This document shows positions 1-12,220 of a stretch of DNA of 64,000 bases, one piece after another; the stretch's first letter is position 1; every line of letters begins with the position of its first letter. The position numbers and the translations under genes were made by a program. The DNA lies in the NCBI GenBank assembly GCA_022575985.1, contig JAKSXM010000147.1, positions 17,580,001 to 17,644,000 of the forward strand, in the 5' to 3' direction. Origin of the DNA: Anagrus nilaparvatae (lineage: Eukaryota; Arthropoda; Insecta; Hymenoptera; Mymaridae). Below the pieces are notes generated by a model. The model made no database searches and was not told the origin of the DNA. It worked only from the letters and a program-made list of their open reading frames with translations.

Positions 1-1876
1 CCCCTCCTTATAAACATGTTCCATGTTAAAAGAATTCGTAAACATGGTATCACAATCTTCATATGAAAAAAATCCTGATCGCTCTCTTTATTATTTTAAA
101 GAAGGCCAAGGAGGATCCGGGAAAACTTTTGTTTATCATTTATTAAAATCTGAAATTAAAAAAGTTTGTTCAATAGCTTACACTGGAATTGCTGCCATAT
201 TACTTCTTCTGGGTAAAACTGTACATAAAACAATTGGTTTCCCTATAAAAGTACAATCAAAAGAAGCTTAATTATTAAGAGAAACAGATGTTTTTATATG
301 AGGCAAAATACCCGTGGCTCCCAAATATACTTCAAAATTTGTAGACAGAGATTTACGAAATTTTCGGGGAAAAAATATTTATTATAGGTGGAGATTTTAG
401 GCAATTACTACCTATAATAATAGGAGGAACACGTAGTGAAGTTACGGATCTTTCTATAAAATATAGTTATTTGGGGAGTAACTTCAAAAACTTTAAACTA
501 ACTAAAAATATGAGAGTACAGCCTAATGAAGTAGAATTTTTAAATTATTCGCTGAAAGATGGTGATGAATTTCGTTGGCCACGAATGATAATCAAGACAA
601 CTTACAGTTATCAGAAAAATTAATAGCCAAATCAAATATGAGTATTGAACAATATGTTTATGCTGATATTATAAGAAATAAGAATTTTAAAGAATTATCT
701 CTTTGTGCGATTTTATCTGCAACAAATGTCGATGTTGATCAAATAAACAAGAATGTTGTTAATTTACTAGATAAGACAACAGAGCATGTTTATACTAGCA
801 TTGATAGTGTAGATAATTGTGACGATAATGGTGATATATCCCAAGCTATATTACCAGAATACTTAAATTCATTAGCTTTCTCCTGTTTACCACCGCATGA
901 ACTAATAGTGCAAAAAAATGTTATGTTAATACGAAATGTTAGTATTAAAAAAGGCTTATCTAAGGAAACTCGTCTAAGAATTGTTGATTTTTCAAATCAT
1001 TTTCTTAAATGTGAAATAATTACAGGAGATAATGCTACAGAAATTATTATTTTAAATCTTATTGTTTTGTACTGCTAAATTGATTATTCTTTCACATTTA
1101 AAAGACGACAATGGTCCATAAAATTATCCTTTGCAATGACCATCAACAAGTCTCAAGGTCAGACTTTTAAAAAAATTGGCATAAATTTTCGTAGAGACAT
1201 TTTTACGCATGGTCAGCCAAACGTTTCTCTAGAGTTGGATCAGAAGATTCATTAGAAGTTTTTCTTAATAAGAATATAACTAATTCTAATAGAAAAAAAA
1301 ATATATCTACACAAGGAAATATACATGTAAAAAACTAAATTTCTTTTGATCCTGTTAAATAAAAAAAAATCACTCGTGATCATAACTTTTTTAAACGTAA
1401 ATATCCTGTAACCTTAGTAGCCTGTAATTTTAAAGCTTTGCAAAATGGATAGTACATAATTAAAAATTAAATATTTTATTATTCATATTTAGAGAGTTTA
1501 AAAAATAAATCAGCCTTTAAAATTATCTACAAAAAGTTTTACTTTTAATTATGTAAAAAATGATGCATATTTTGTTGGCAAATATTATTTTGACTTATTT
1601 AAAAATAATTTGTTTCATATCCAACCATTTTTTTAGCTCAAAAGGAAAACTGAAGTTGATTAAATTTGTTATAACTGACAAATCTATAATTAGTACTTTC
1701 AGCCAAAATGTAAGTAAAATGTATCATAAAAATTAACAGCCAAATAATAATAATTATTCTTGAAATACTTTATAAATAGCATTATAAAAGTGAATATATT
1801 ATTAATTTTATGAAAAAATGTCCATCTTGACTAAAATTGAAAATAAAATGACCTAAAGGGGGGGCTTGCCCCCTAG
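1..1876 (+). mobile_element. Helitron, 3' part
   Basis: The window opens inside a rolling-circle transposon. It contains the broken Pif1-type helicase described separately, then about 550 bases of AT-rich non-coding sequence (1330-1857). At 1858-1876 there is a G-run, CTTG, a C-run and then CTAG followed by T, which is the form of a Helitron 3' end (hairpin, CTRR, insertion before T). The hairpin sits directly on the CTAG rather than about 10 bases before it, so the exact end is inferred. The 5' end lies outside the window. Confidence 0.6.
23..1270 (+). pseudogene. Helitron Pif1-like helicase C-terminal region, broken
   Basis: This encodes the helicase part of a Helitron RepHel protein, which in intact elements unwinds DNA during rolling-circle transposition. 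Helicase motifs appear in the usual order: Walker A GQGGSGKT at about 104-127, then TGIAA, then GGDFRQLLP in another frame near 387-413, KLTKNMRV near 500, LPPHELIVQKNVMLIRN near 890-945, and AMTINKSQGQT near 1133-1165. The last motif is in the same frame as the preceding open stretch but follows an in-frame TAA at 1076-1078. Frame changes between motifs I and III and again before 575, plus this stop, make it a pseudogene. The Rep domain is not in the window. Confidence 0.85.
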
Positions 1877-2289
1877 TATTATTATAAATAAACATGCGAA
1901 TTTGAAAAATCCATCATTCTAAGCAAGTCTGTTATTGAGTATTCCGTATAAAAAGCGGAAAAACGAAAGTAATTTCTATTCTGGAAAGTCGTACAAGTAT
2001 TACAATAACTATTTTAGAAGACAATGAAAATATAAAAAGCAAAACTATAAACAAGACTTCAGCTTTTGCCATTTTTTTTTTTAGTAATAGTAAATTAACG
2101 TAAAAATTTGTATTTGATAAGTCGTAAATAAATATCACAAACACGCGCGTAAAATTTTCCACGCAGGCATTTAGTTGCTCTTGGTTTAACGAACTTTGGA
2201 AGGCTTTACAGCTGTATAGTATGTTCAATTCAAAATTTAATTATGTTTTAACACTAATAATTGTATTTTTTTGAAATTTGTATAGGCTG
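1877..2289. other. No recognised feature
   Basis: AT-rich sequence between the probable Helitron end and the integrase remnant. A 98-codon minus-strand open frame here (1932-2228) is hydrophobic and low-complexity and resembles no family I know. Confidence 0.5.
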
Positions 2290-2902
2290 AAACTTTGAAT
2301 TTAAAAAATCTGCAAAAGATGTTAGTAGGGCTTTTGAAAAAATTTAAAAGAATCGAAAAAAAGTGGAACCGGGTTCAAAACTTTATAATAAGCATTTTAA
2401 AAAGTTGCTGAAAAAGTATAATATAAACATGTATTCAAGTTGTATGCATACAAAAAACTCTCCATCGCCGAACGTGTAATAAAAACTCTCAAGGAAATAA
2501 TTTGGAAGAGATTTAGTCTCAATGAAAATTACAAATACATAAAATTTCTGCAAGAAATTGTTTTAAAACATAATGCAACAAAGCATGGAAAAATAAATAT
2601 TAAGCCGAACGATTTAAAAAAAAAACATGAAGAATTATTTTCAAGTACTGTTTTTTAACTACGACTCTAAACGTGTAAATAAACCCATATATCGAATAGG
2701 GCACAAGATCCGCATATCCCGATACAAGGGAATTTTTCAAAAAGGATACCTTCCATCCTGGAGCACAGAGCTTTTTTACAATCGCAAAAAACAAGCAACA
2801 AATCAAGTGACATATAACTTAAAATACTATCAAGATTATTTAATATTCGGGGCTTTTTATGAACATGAGATTTTAAAAACAAAATATGAAAATAGGGCTT
2901 AA
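2290..2902 (+). pseudogene. Polinton-type integrase, C-terminal fragment
   Basis: Remnant of a retroviral-type (rve) integrase of the kind carried by Polinton/Maverick elements (F54H12.3-like). Pieces in shifting frames cover the end of the catalytic core, with a YNKHFKKLLKKYNI-like stretch near 2385-2430 and AERVIKTLKEIIWKRF near 2467-2514 that contains the last catalytic Glu. The C-terminal chromodomain-like part follows (RIGHKIRISRYKGIF near 2694-2738, then a QDYLIFGAFYEHEI stretch to 2875). At least two frame changes are needed, near 2430 and 2640. It is a different, more diverged copy from the integrase at 35.4-37.4 kb, so the locus has met Polintons more than once. No other Polinton gene lies next to it. 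Confidence 0.8.
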
Positions 2903-3634
2903 CTTGTTAAAACTTTTTATTGAAAAGTCAGAATTATTAATATAAATAAAACAAAAATGTTTGTAAAAAAATATAAATTTTGCATGTATTTTTGATTCTT
3001 TTAAAATTTTTTCAAAAACCAATATTGACATCTTTTGCACTTTCTTTATTTTCAAAGGCTTGGCCCTTACAATTTCAAAAATGCAATTATTACTATTAAA
3101 ACATAATTAAATCCTGAATTGAATATACTGTACAGCTGTAAATCCATTAAATCAGCCATCCAAAGATAAATTTATGATGCTCTTAATGTTACTCTTATGG
3201 ACAAAGTTGAAAAGATATTAAACTTAGCAATACGGTTTATTTTTGGAGTGGGGAGATATAAGAAAGTTTCAATAATTTGATTAAGAAATGAATTGAACTG
3301 GTTAACTGTTCACGCCTAGCTTGAATTATCGGATTATGCAAACGTCGGGCACTTGGGATTTTATAGCGGAAAATGAATGTTCAACCTATAAGGAGATAAT
3401 ACTTTCTTGGATTTAAATGTTTTACCTAGCTTCTTGAGAGTTATTTGATAAAACGTGTCTCTCGGGGCAGCTGAAAATGAGCCAAAATTTTTCCTGCTCG
3501 GATCGGGCTGAAATTTTCAGGAAAGGTTGCTTTTTTGGTCCCCAAAAACATGGTGAAACTCGTTTTTCAAAATCAGTCATCCTCTTCGAGATATTTATCA
3601 ATATGTATCCGTTTTAAAATACATGGAAAACCCA
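2903..3634. other. No recognised feature
   Basis: About 730 bases of mixed composition without a convincing frame, repeat or RNA gene on either strand. Confidence 0.4.
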
Positions 3635-3958
3635 TTTAGTAGCGGTTTTTCTTATTTTGCTCCACAATTTTAGTTTGACCAAGAACCAAACCAACGAGAA
3701 AAGTTTTTTTTAACATTCATTCACACGCCTGCCTCATTATATACAGAATTGGTGTTTGGCCAACGTGGCCAGACGCCTCTATGTCTGAAAAAATCACGTT
3801 TAAAATTTAAAAAATAACGTTTTTTAAAAATTGCGTATATTAAATTATTTATATGTATATAATTTATTTAAAATTAATGTTAAAATAAACTTTTCTCGTT
3901 GGTTTGGTGCTTAGTCAAACTAAAATTGTGGAGCAAAATAAGAAAAACCGCTACTAAA
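3635..3958. mobile_element. MITE with about 70-bp terminal inverted repeats
   Basis: The first about 72 bases, starting TTTAGTAGCGG, return as their reverse complement ending CCGCTACTAAA at 3958, around an AT-rich non-coding centre. The whole is 324 bp. I see no clear target duplication, so the superfamily is undetermined. It abuts the LINE tail that starts at 3963. Confidence 0.75.
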
Positions 3959-3962
3959 CTTC

Positions 3963-4118
3963 TCTAAAAACTCATTCTTTATAACAGCCATTAACGAATG
4001 GAATAATTTACCTTTCACATTAAAAGCTTATACATGCTTAGAAACATTTAAAACCAATTTGATTAATTATCTCTTGTGTATACAAAAAACTCCAATATCT
4101 GTCCTTCAATCGGTATAA
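3963..4118 (+). pseudogene. Non-LTR retrotransposon, last 51 codons of ORF2
   Basis: An open frame ending in TAA carries INEWNNLPFTLK followed by ETFKTNLINYL. This is the typical C-terminal signature of Jockey/CR1-type LINE polymerases (W-N-x-LP ... SFKxxLxxYL). An AT-rich 3' UTR follows to about 4392, finishing in AATAAATAAATAAAATAAAA-type repeats. The element is 5'-truncated or cut off by the adjacent MITE. Its last 60 or so bases also lie inside every unit of the neighbouring satellite. Confidence 0.7.
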
Positions 4119-4333
4119 AATTCTTACATATTAAAATAGATTATTTTAGTTAAATTTTATATTTTGCAGTTATATATTATATATTAAATTCTTTTTTTAG
4201 TTATGAAAATTTTATTATAAAGCTACTACTTAAATAGATATATATTTTTGTTCTTATTATATTATTTTATTAATATTGTTATAAAAATTATTATATTATG
4301 TATTTTGTACTTTTCTAAAATTGTATTCAAATG

Positions 4334-7300
4334 CGCATTGGCATTGCTGGCGCAAAATTTTTTCTAAAATAAATAAATAAAATAAAATAATCACTAAGGT
4401 TATTTTCTTCTAACATATCAGAAATTAATTCTTTTAATATTGACACTTGTTTCAAAAAATAACTTTCTTCTTCAGAACTATGTACGAATTTATGTTCAGA
4501 TAATGTGTCAATTCTATCAGCTAAATCTTTTTTATGCTTAACTATTTTTTATTTTTTATACCTGAAGCTTTCCGCCTCTTCTACCTTATTAACCCATTAA
4601 CGCCTAAAATCGACTTTTGCCGCATCTCTACTTTGGCTACGCGAATCTCGGCGATTTGTTTCTAACTAACATAAAAATTGGTGTAGCACTATTTTTGAGT
4701 ATGCTCTTTCAGAATCTGCAAAAAAAATTTCGAAAAATTAATTTTTTCATGCAGATTTCCAAGAAATAAAAAAAATTTTTTACAGACTATTTTTAAAAAA
4801 CATGCGTTTTCGACCTGAAAAACTTTTCGTAGATTATTGCAATAATAAAAAAGACTGCAATTTTCGTTCAATCTTTTCACCTACAACTTGCAGAAATAAA
4901 AGTTTTACCGTTTTCGGGCAAAAATTTGGTCCCAAAAAAGTGCATTTTTTCAAAATTTGATAGTTACTCTCGTCAATATACGGGTTCTGTTTTATTGTCA
5001 CTATACCTGAAGCTTTCCGCCTCTTCTACCTTATTAATCCATTAACGCCTAAAATCGACTTTTGCCGCATCTCTACTTTGGCTACGCGAATCTCGGCGAT
5101 TTGTTTCTAATTAACATAAAAATTGGTGTACCACAATTTTTGAGTATGCTCTTTCAGAATCTGCAAAAAAAATTTCGAAAAATTAATTTTTTCATGCAGA
5201 TTTCCAAGAAATAAAAAAAAATTTTTTTAAAGACTATTTTTAAAAACCATGCGTTTTCGACCTGAAAAACTTTTCATAGATTATTGCAATAATAAAAAAA
5301 AGTGCAGATTTCGTTCAATCTTTTCGCCTACAACTTGCAGAAATAAAAATTTTACCATTTTCGGGCAATAATTTGGTCCCAAAAAAGTGCATTTTTTCAA
5401 AAATGTCAATAAACGGGTTTGGTGTTATTGTCACTAGGCCTCTCAAGATTCGGTTTAGTAGGATTTTTTGGGCTGCTGATCACAAATTTTGGGGTACTTT
5501 ATTTGAGAATTCAGGCGTTCACCCTTAAATTACCAAAAACTACCCCCGAGAGGGGTTATTTTTGCTACTTTTGCTCTGGCTCTTATCAGATTTGGTCTAG
5601 AGGGGCTTTTTGGGTCGCTGATCACGAATATTGAGAAAATTTTTATAAAAAATCGGGTTTTACCCTTTAATGAGCAAAAACTACTCCTAAAAAGGGGGAC
5701 GAGAGTAACTATCAAATTTTGAAAAAATGCACTTTTTTGGGACCAAATTTTTGCCCGAAAACGGTAAAACTTTTATTTCTGCAAGTTGTAGGTGAAAAGA
5801 TTGAACGAAAATTGCAGTCTTTTTTATTATTGCAATAATCTACGAAAAGTTTTTCAGGTCGAAAACGCATGTTTTTTAAAAATAGTCTTTAAAAAAAATT
5901 TTTTTTATTTCTTGGAAATCTGCATGAAAAAATTAATTTTTCGAAATTTTTTTTGCAGATTCTGAAAGAGCATACTCAAAAATAGTGGTACACCAATTTT
6001 TATGCTAATTAGAAACAAATCGCCGAGATTCGCGTAGCCAAAGTAGAGATGCGGCAAAAGTCGATTTTAGGCGTTAATGGGTTAATAAGGTAGAAGAGGC
6101 GGAAAGCTTCAGGTATAAAAAATAAAAAATAGTTAAGCATAAAAAAGATTTAGCTGATAGAATTTACACATTATCTGAACATAAATTTGTACATAGTTCT
6201 GAAGAAGAAACTTATTTTTTGAAACAAGTGTCAATATTAAAAAAAATTAATTTCTGATATGTTAGAAGAAAATAACCTTAGTGATTATTTTATTTTATTT
6301 ATTTATTTTAGAAAAAATTTTGCGCAAGCAATGTCAATACTTAGGGGTAGTTTTTGCTGATTTACGGGTGAAACCCCGATTTTTTTATAAAAAATACCTC
6401 AATATTCGTGATCAGCGACCCAAAAAACCCTACTAAACCGAATCTTGAGAGGCCTAGTGACAATTAAACCAAACTCGTATATTGACGAGAGTAACTATCA
6501 AATTTTGAAAAAATGCACTTTTTTGGGACCAAATTTTTGCCCGAAAACGGTAAAACTTTTATTTCTGCAAGTTGTAGGTGAAAAGATTGAACGAAAATTG
6601 CAGTCTTTTTTATTATTGCAATAATCTACGAAAAGTTTTTCAGGTCGAAAACGCATGTTTTTTAAAAATAGTCTTTAAAAAAAATTTTTTTTATTTCTTG
6701 GAAATCTGCATGAAAAAATTAATTTTTCGAAATTTTTTTTGCAGATTCTGAAAGAGCATACTCAAAAATAGTGGTACACCAATTTTTATGCTAATTAGAA
6801 ACAAATCGCCGAGATTCGCGTAGCCAAAGTAGAGATGCGGCAAAAGTCGATTTTAGGCGTTAATGGGTTAATAAGGTAGAAGAGGCGGAAAGCTTCAGGT
6901 ATAAAAAATAAAAAATAGTTAAGCATAAAAAAGATTTAGCTGATAGAATTTACACATTATCTGAACATAAATTTGTACATAGTTCTGAAGAAGAAACTTA
7001 TTTTTTGAAACAAGTGTCAATATTAAAAAAAATTAATTTCTGATATGTTAGAAGAAAATAACCTTAGTGATTATTTTATTTTATTTATTTATTTTAGAAA
7101 AAATTTTGCGCAAGCAATGTCAATACTTAGGGGTAGTTTTTGCTGATTTACGGGTGAAACCCCGATTTTTTTATAAAAAATACCTCAATATTCGTGATCA
7201 GCGACCCAAAAAACCCTACTAAACCGAATCTTGAGAGGCCTAGTGACAATTAAACCAAACTCGTATATTGACGAGAGTAACTATCAAATTTTGAAAAAAT

Positions 7301-9212
7301 GCACTTTTTTGGGACCAAATTTTTGCCCGAAAACGGTAAAACTTTTATTTCTGCAAGTTGTAGGTGAAAAGATTGAACGAAAATTGCAGTCTTTTTTATT
7401 ATTGCAATAATCTACGAAAAGTTTTTCAGGTCGAAAACGCATGTTTTTTAAAAATAGTCTTTAAAAAAAATTTTTTCTATTTCTTGGAAATCTGCATGAA
7501 AAAATTAATTTTTCGAAATTTTTTTTGCAGATTCTGAAAGAGCATACTCAAAAATAGTGGTACACCAATTTTTATGCTAATTAGAAACAAATCGCCGAGA
7601 TTCGCGTAGCCAAAGTAGAGATGCGGCAAAAGTCGATTTTAGGCGTTAATGGGTTAATAAGGTAGAAGAGGCGGAAAGCTTCAGGTATAAAAAATAAAAA
7701 ATAGTTAAGCATAAAAAAGATTTAGCTGATAGAATTTACACATTATCTGAACATAAATTTGTACATAGTTCTGAAGAAGAAACTTATTTTTTGAAACAAG
7801 TGTCAATATTAAAAAAAATTAATTTCTGATATGTTAGAAGAAAATAACCTTAGTGATTATTTTATTTTATTTATTTATTTTAGAAAAAATTTTGCGCAAG
7901 CAATGTCAATACTTAGGGGTAGTTTTTGCTGATTTACGGGTGAAACCCCGATTTTTTTATAAAAAATACCTCAATATTCGTGATCAGCGACCCAAAAAAC
8001 CCTACTAAACCGAATCTTGAGAGGCCTAGTGACAATTAAACCAAACTCGTATATTGACGAGAGTAACTATCAAATTTTGAAAAAATGCACTTTTTTGGGA
8101 CCAAATTTTTGCCCGAAAACGGTAAAACTTTTATTTCTGCAAGTTGTAGGTGAAAAGATTGAACGAAAATTGCAGTCTTTTTTATTATTGCAATAATCTA
8201 CGAAAAGTTTTTCAGGTCGAAAACGCATGTTTTTTAAAAATAGTCTTTAAAAAAAATTTTTTTTATTTCTTGGAAATCTGCATGAAAAAATTAATTTTTC
8301 GAAATTTTTTTTGCAGATTCTGAAAGAGCATACTCAAAAATAGTGGTACACCAATTTTTATGCTAATTAGAAACAAATCGCCGAGATTCGCGTAGCCAAA
8401 GTAGAGATGCGGCAAAAGTCGATTTTAGGCGTTAATGGGTTAATAAGGTAGAAGAGGCGGAAAGCTTCAGGTATAAAAAATAAAAAATAGTTAAGCATAA
8501 AAAAGATTTAGCTGATAGAATTTACACATTATCTGAACATAAATTTGTACATAGTTCTGAAGAAGAAACTTATTTTTTGAAACAAGTGTCAATATTAAAA
8601 AAAATTAATTTCTGATATGTTAGAAGAAAATAACCTTAGTGATTATTTTATTTTATTTATTTATTTTAGAAAAAATTTTGCGCAAGCAATGTCAATACTT
8701 AGGGGTAGTTTTTGCTGATTTACGGGTGAAACCCCGATTTTTTTATAAAAAATACCTCAATATTCGTGATCAGCGACCCAAAAAACCCTACTAAACCGAA
8801 TCTTGAGAGGCCTAGTGACAATTAAACCAAACTCGTATATTGACGAGAGTAACTATCAAATTTTGAAAAAATGCACTTTTTTGGGACCAAATTTTTGCCC
8901 GAAAACGGTAAAACTTTTATTTCTGCAAGTTGTAGGTGAAAAGATTGAACGAAAATTGCAGTCTTTTTTATTATTGCAATAATCTACGAAAAGTTTTTCA
9001 GGTCGAAAACGCATGTTTTTTAAAAATAGTCTTTAAAAAAAATTTTTTCTATTTCTTGGAAATCTGCATGAAAAAATTAATTTTTCGAAATTTTTTTTGC
9101 AGATTCTGAAAGAGCTTACTCAAAAATAGTGGTACACCAATTTTTGTGTTAATTAAAAAAAAATTCGCCGAGATTCGCGTGACCAAAGTAGAGATTCGGC
9201 AAAAGTCGATTT
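4334..9212. repeat. 786-bp satellite array with internal orientation switch
   Basis: A repeat begins near 4334 in one orientation (a unit to about 5005 and a partial unit from 5006). It switches orientation through a degenerate centre at about 5555-5700, then runs in the opposite orientation to about 9212. The word GAGAGTAACT recurs at 5701, 6487, 7273, 8059 and 8845, exactly 786 bp apart. Each unit joins a 420-bp block ending in GCTTCAGGTATAAA, an AT-rich block, the 3' tail of the LINE seen at 4350-4392 (reverse complement), and a GATCAGCGACCC block. Copies differ by only a few bases, which implies recent amplification or homogenisation. Short open frames inside it are not believable genes. 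Confidence 0.95.
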
Positions 9213-9226
9213 CAGGCGTTAATTTC

Positions 9227-9524
9227 ACTAATGCTCCACTGATGCTTTGCTGAGGTTCTACGGAGGTTCTGCTAATACTTTTCTGAGGCTCTGCTGGGGT
9301 TCTGCTAATGTTTTCCTGAGGTTCTGCTGAGGTTCTGCTAATGTTTTGCTGAGGTTCTGCTGAGGTTCTGCTAATGTTATCTTGAGGTTCTGCTGAGGTT
9401 CCGCTAATATTTTCCTGAGGTTTTGCTAATATTCCCCTGAGGTTCTGCTGAGGTTCTGCTAATATTTTCCTGAGGTTCTGCTGAGGTTCTGCTAATATTT
9501 TCCTGAGGTTCTGTTGATGCTCTG
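9227..9524 (-). repeat. 33-bp minisatellite, in frame on the minus strand
   Basis: About nine copies of a 33-bp unit of the form GAGGTTCTGCTAATNTTTTCCT. On the minus strand the unit reads as 11 residues (AEPQQNISRTS-like), and because 33 is a multiple of three the frame stays open through the array (open frame 9049-9558). The array lies just downstream of the Gypsy protease fragment and just before the satellite, so it may be an expanded stretch of the retroelement polyprotein. Confidence 0.9.
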
Positions 9525-10182
9525 AGAAACTTTTACTAAAGGGTTTAACGAGAAACAAGACGTACTACTACTATCTTCTACTGCCTGAGTAAAAGGAAAT
9601 GAAATTTTTCCAATTTCTAAACATCCTTCCTTAAAATTCATATTTGCTTGTGTCTCCCATAACATTATATTACCAATCAAACCGTCCTGATCAATAGGAA
9701 AATTATTACTTATTACCAGCGACTCGGATACTATTCTAACCATTGGCGCTTGGCTGCCCTTACTTAAATGTATATGAACTATTGGTTCGTTGAACTCGGG
9801 GCACTCTGGCTCGCGCCTGAAACGGAGGCCCCGATGGCGTTTCCCGACGCTTGTTCGCGTGCTGCTTTATTATTTAAATAAATTAATTTTCTGCAATCCT
9901 TTTTCATATGACCCGGTTTTTTACAATAAAAGCAAATTATTTGCTTACGTCCTGAAAAACCGGCTGACTGGCTCTATTATTTTGGTTATTATTTACTGCG
10001 TTAACTTCATTTGCTTTTTTATTGTAATCATTTAACGCTTTTTTAAAAATTTCACATGCCAGTGTTAGATGACCCCCACTCCAAATATCGCATTTTTTTA
10101 AAACATTATTAGTATCTGAAACTAACCTAATATTTGCTGTCGCGCTTGCGTACGCGTTGCTTACGTTAAAAAAGCTTATTAA
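9525..10182 (-). pseudogene. Gypsy-type LTR retrotransposon gag-protease fragment
   Basis: On the minus strand from about 10182 downward there is a gag C-terminal part ending in a zinc knuckle, CFYCKKPGHMKKDC (C-x2-C-x4-H-x4-C, about 9904-9945), which binds nucleic acid in gag proteins. In another frame (9525-9743, extending up to about 9760) there is a protease-like tail with DGLIGNIMLWETQANMNF, resembling the end of Ty3/Gypsy aspartic proteases. The catalytic D-T/S-G is not visible. Gag is cut on its N-terminal side by the foldback element starting at 10183, and reverse transcriptase is absent. The GC content of 9790-9870 is clearly above that of the surroundings. Confidence 0.7.
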
Positions 10183-11209
10183 GGACCGGAGATATAAGCA
10201 ATTAAAAGTTTGCTGTTTCCGAAAATATCGATTTTTTAACAACATTAATCGTCTGCCAAATTTTTCTCTGACCACTTAAAGGGCTAAAAATTTCAGGGAA
10301 GCTTCTTTTGATATTAAAAAAAATTCCCTAAAAATTTGGGTGATGGTATTGGCTTCTGTTCGTAGATTTAAGACTCTGAAAATGTGTAATAATTGGACCA
10401 ATATTGGCCAATAAATGGTTAAGGGGTCAACCAAAAAATTTTTCTTCTTCAATATTCAAATAGCCAGGGAAAAATGAGCTGATTTAAAAAAAAAAATTTT
10501 TATTTTTGACCGAAAAATAAGCAAGTTATCATCATTTTGAGATTTTTTAGAAAATTTTCCAAAAATCCCATTTTTAGGGTCATTATACAGTATTCTAACT
10601 CGAAATAATGATAACTCGCTTATTTTTCGGTCCAAAATAAAATTTTTTTTTTTTTAAATTGTCGAATTTTTTCCTGCCTATTCGAATATTTACAAATAAG
10701 AAACTTCTTATACGCAAAAATTATTTTTTTGGGCAAAAAACTACCCGAATACATTGACAAAATAAAGTAAGTTCTAAAGTAATTTGCCAAAAGAAAGAGA
10801 ATACTGTATAATGACCCTAAAAATGGGATTTTTGGAAAATTTTTTAAAAAATCTGAAAATGATGATAACTTGCTTATTTTTCGGTCAAAAATAAATTTTT
10901 TTTTTTAAATCAGCTCATTTTTCCCTGGCTATTCGAATATTGAAGAAGAAAAACTTTTTGGTTGACCCATTAACCATTTATTGGCCAATATTGGTCCAAT
11001 TATTACACATTTTCAGAGTTTTAAATCTACGAACAGAAGCCAATACCATCGCCCAAATTTTCAGGGAATTTTTTTTAATATCAAAAGAAGCTTCCCTGAA
11101 ATTTTCAGCCCTTTAAGTGCTCAGAGAAAAATTTTGCAGACGATTAAAGTTGTTAAAAAATCGATATTTTCGGAAACAGCAAACTTTTAATTGCTTATAT
11201 CTCCGGTCC
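10183..11209. mobile_element. Foldback (long inverted-repeat) element, about 1.03 kb
   Basis: Arms of about 480 bp start GGACCGGAGATATAAGC and return as the reverse complement ending TATCTCCGGTCC. Matching continues inward to the ATACAGTATTCT / AGAATACTGTAT stretches near 10590 and 10800. Only about 190 bases of centre are unpaired. There is no gene inside. Its left end lies in the Gypsy gag fragment, so it inserted into or recombined with that element. Confidence 0.85.
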
Positions 11210-12220
11210 CTGATAGCCCATAAACTTTTTTATAATAGATAATTATTGATACAATTTGCAATCACGCCATTTACTGGTTATTTAGGGGCCTGGCAAGTTA
11301 AGCAGTTTCTGAAGATAATAAATTGTTATAATATAAGCTAATTATATTTAAAGTACAGCACTGTATAAGAAAAATTATCTATTTACTGTAAACTTTTGCT
11401 GAAATAAAAATTTACTTAGCTTAGGTCATAAAATTTCATCTCACAACATTTATGGGACGAAAGTTGGATTATATGTAAAAAGTAGATCCACTAGGAATAT
11501 TGTACCCATCTTCCAAACATAATAGTAATACCTTTGCCCTCCCCTAATTTTATTCTTGAGAGCTTATAAACTCGCACGAGGGGTGCTCATATCTGTCTGA
11601 GGAAATAATTAAAATTTGTCTTTTTTTTATATTGTTTTAAAATTTAATATAAACCTCTTTGATTCAAGTATTTAAATACGTATTTTAAAATGTATTTGAA
11701 TACGTGTGGGAGAATGTAGAAAAAATATGCATGTCGTTTCTTTTTTTCCAGAGGAAAAGGTATATTGAAAAAATTTATTATAATTTATTTTCACCCCGAA
11801 TTTCATCCTGCTTTCTAGCATAAAAATTTTATCTTATAATGCAATATTTTCAATACCATTTTTGCCAGAGAGTTAATTTATATTTTAAATAAATGAAATT
11901 TTTTATGATAAAAATCTTAATAAACAATAAGAGCAATAAAATTAGGGAATTTAATTATTTCAATTAGGGAATTCAAAAATGTGAAAAATGTCTATACTGA
12001 AATTTTCTTTCACGTTCAAACGATTGCAAATAACGATAAATTAAGATTTTAAAGTGCTGCTATTCTGTAAAGATTAAGAAGTATAGTATTTTTTTAACTA
12101 GTTATTATAGCAGAAATAATATCTGCCTATAAATTATAATTATATGGTTTTGCAACTTAAAAATCTTTTTGAAATAGCAATAAATAAAAGAAGCATATAA
12201 ATAAAGAAAAATTTCTGGAA
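11210..12220. other. No recognised feature
   Basis: About 1 kb of AT-rich sequence with no coding signal, tandem repeat or clear inverted repeat. Confidence 0.4.

Noticed and set aside
4689..9558. Short genes inside the satellite units
   Set aside because: The frames are short and differ between nearly identical copies, and the DNA is repeat-derived.
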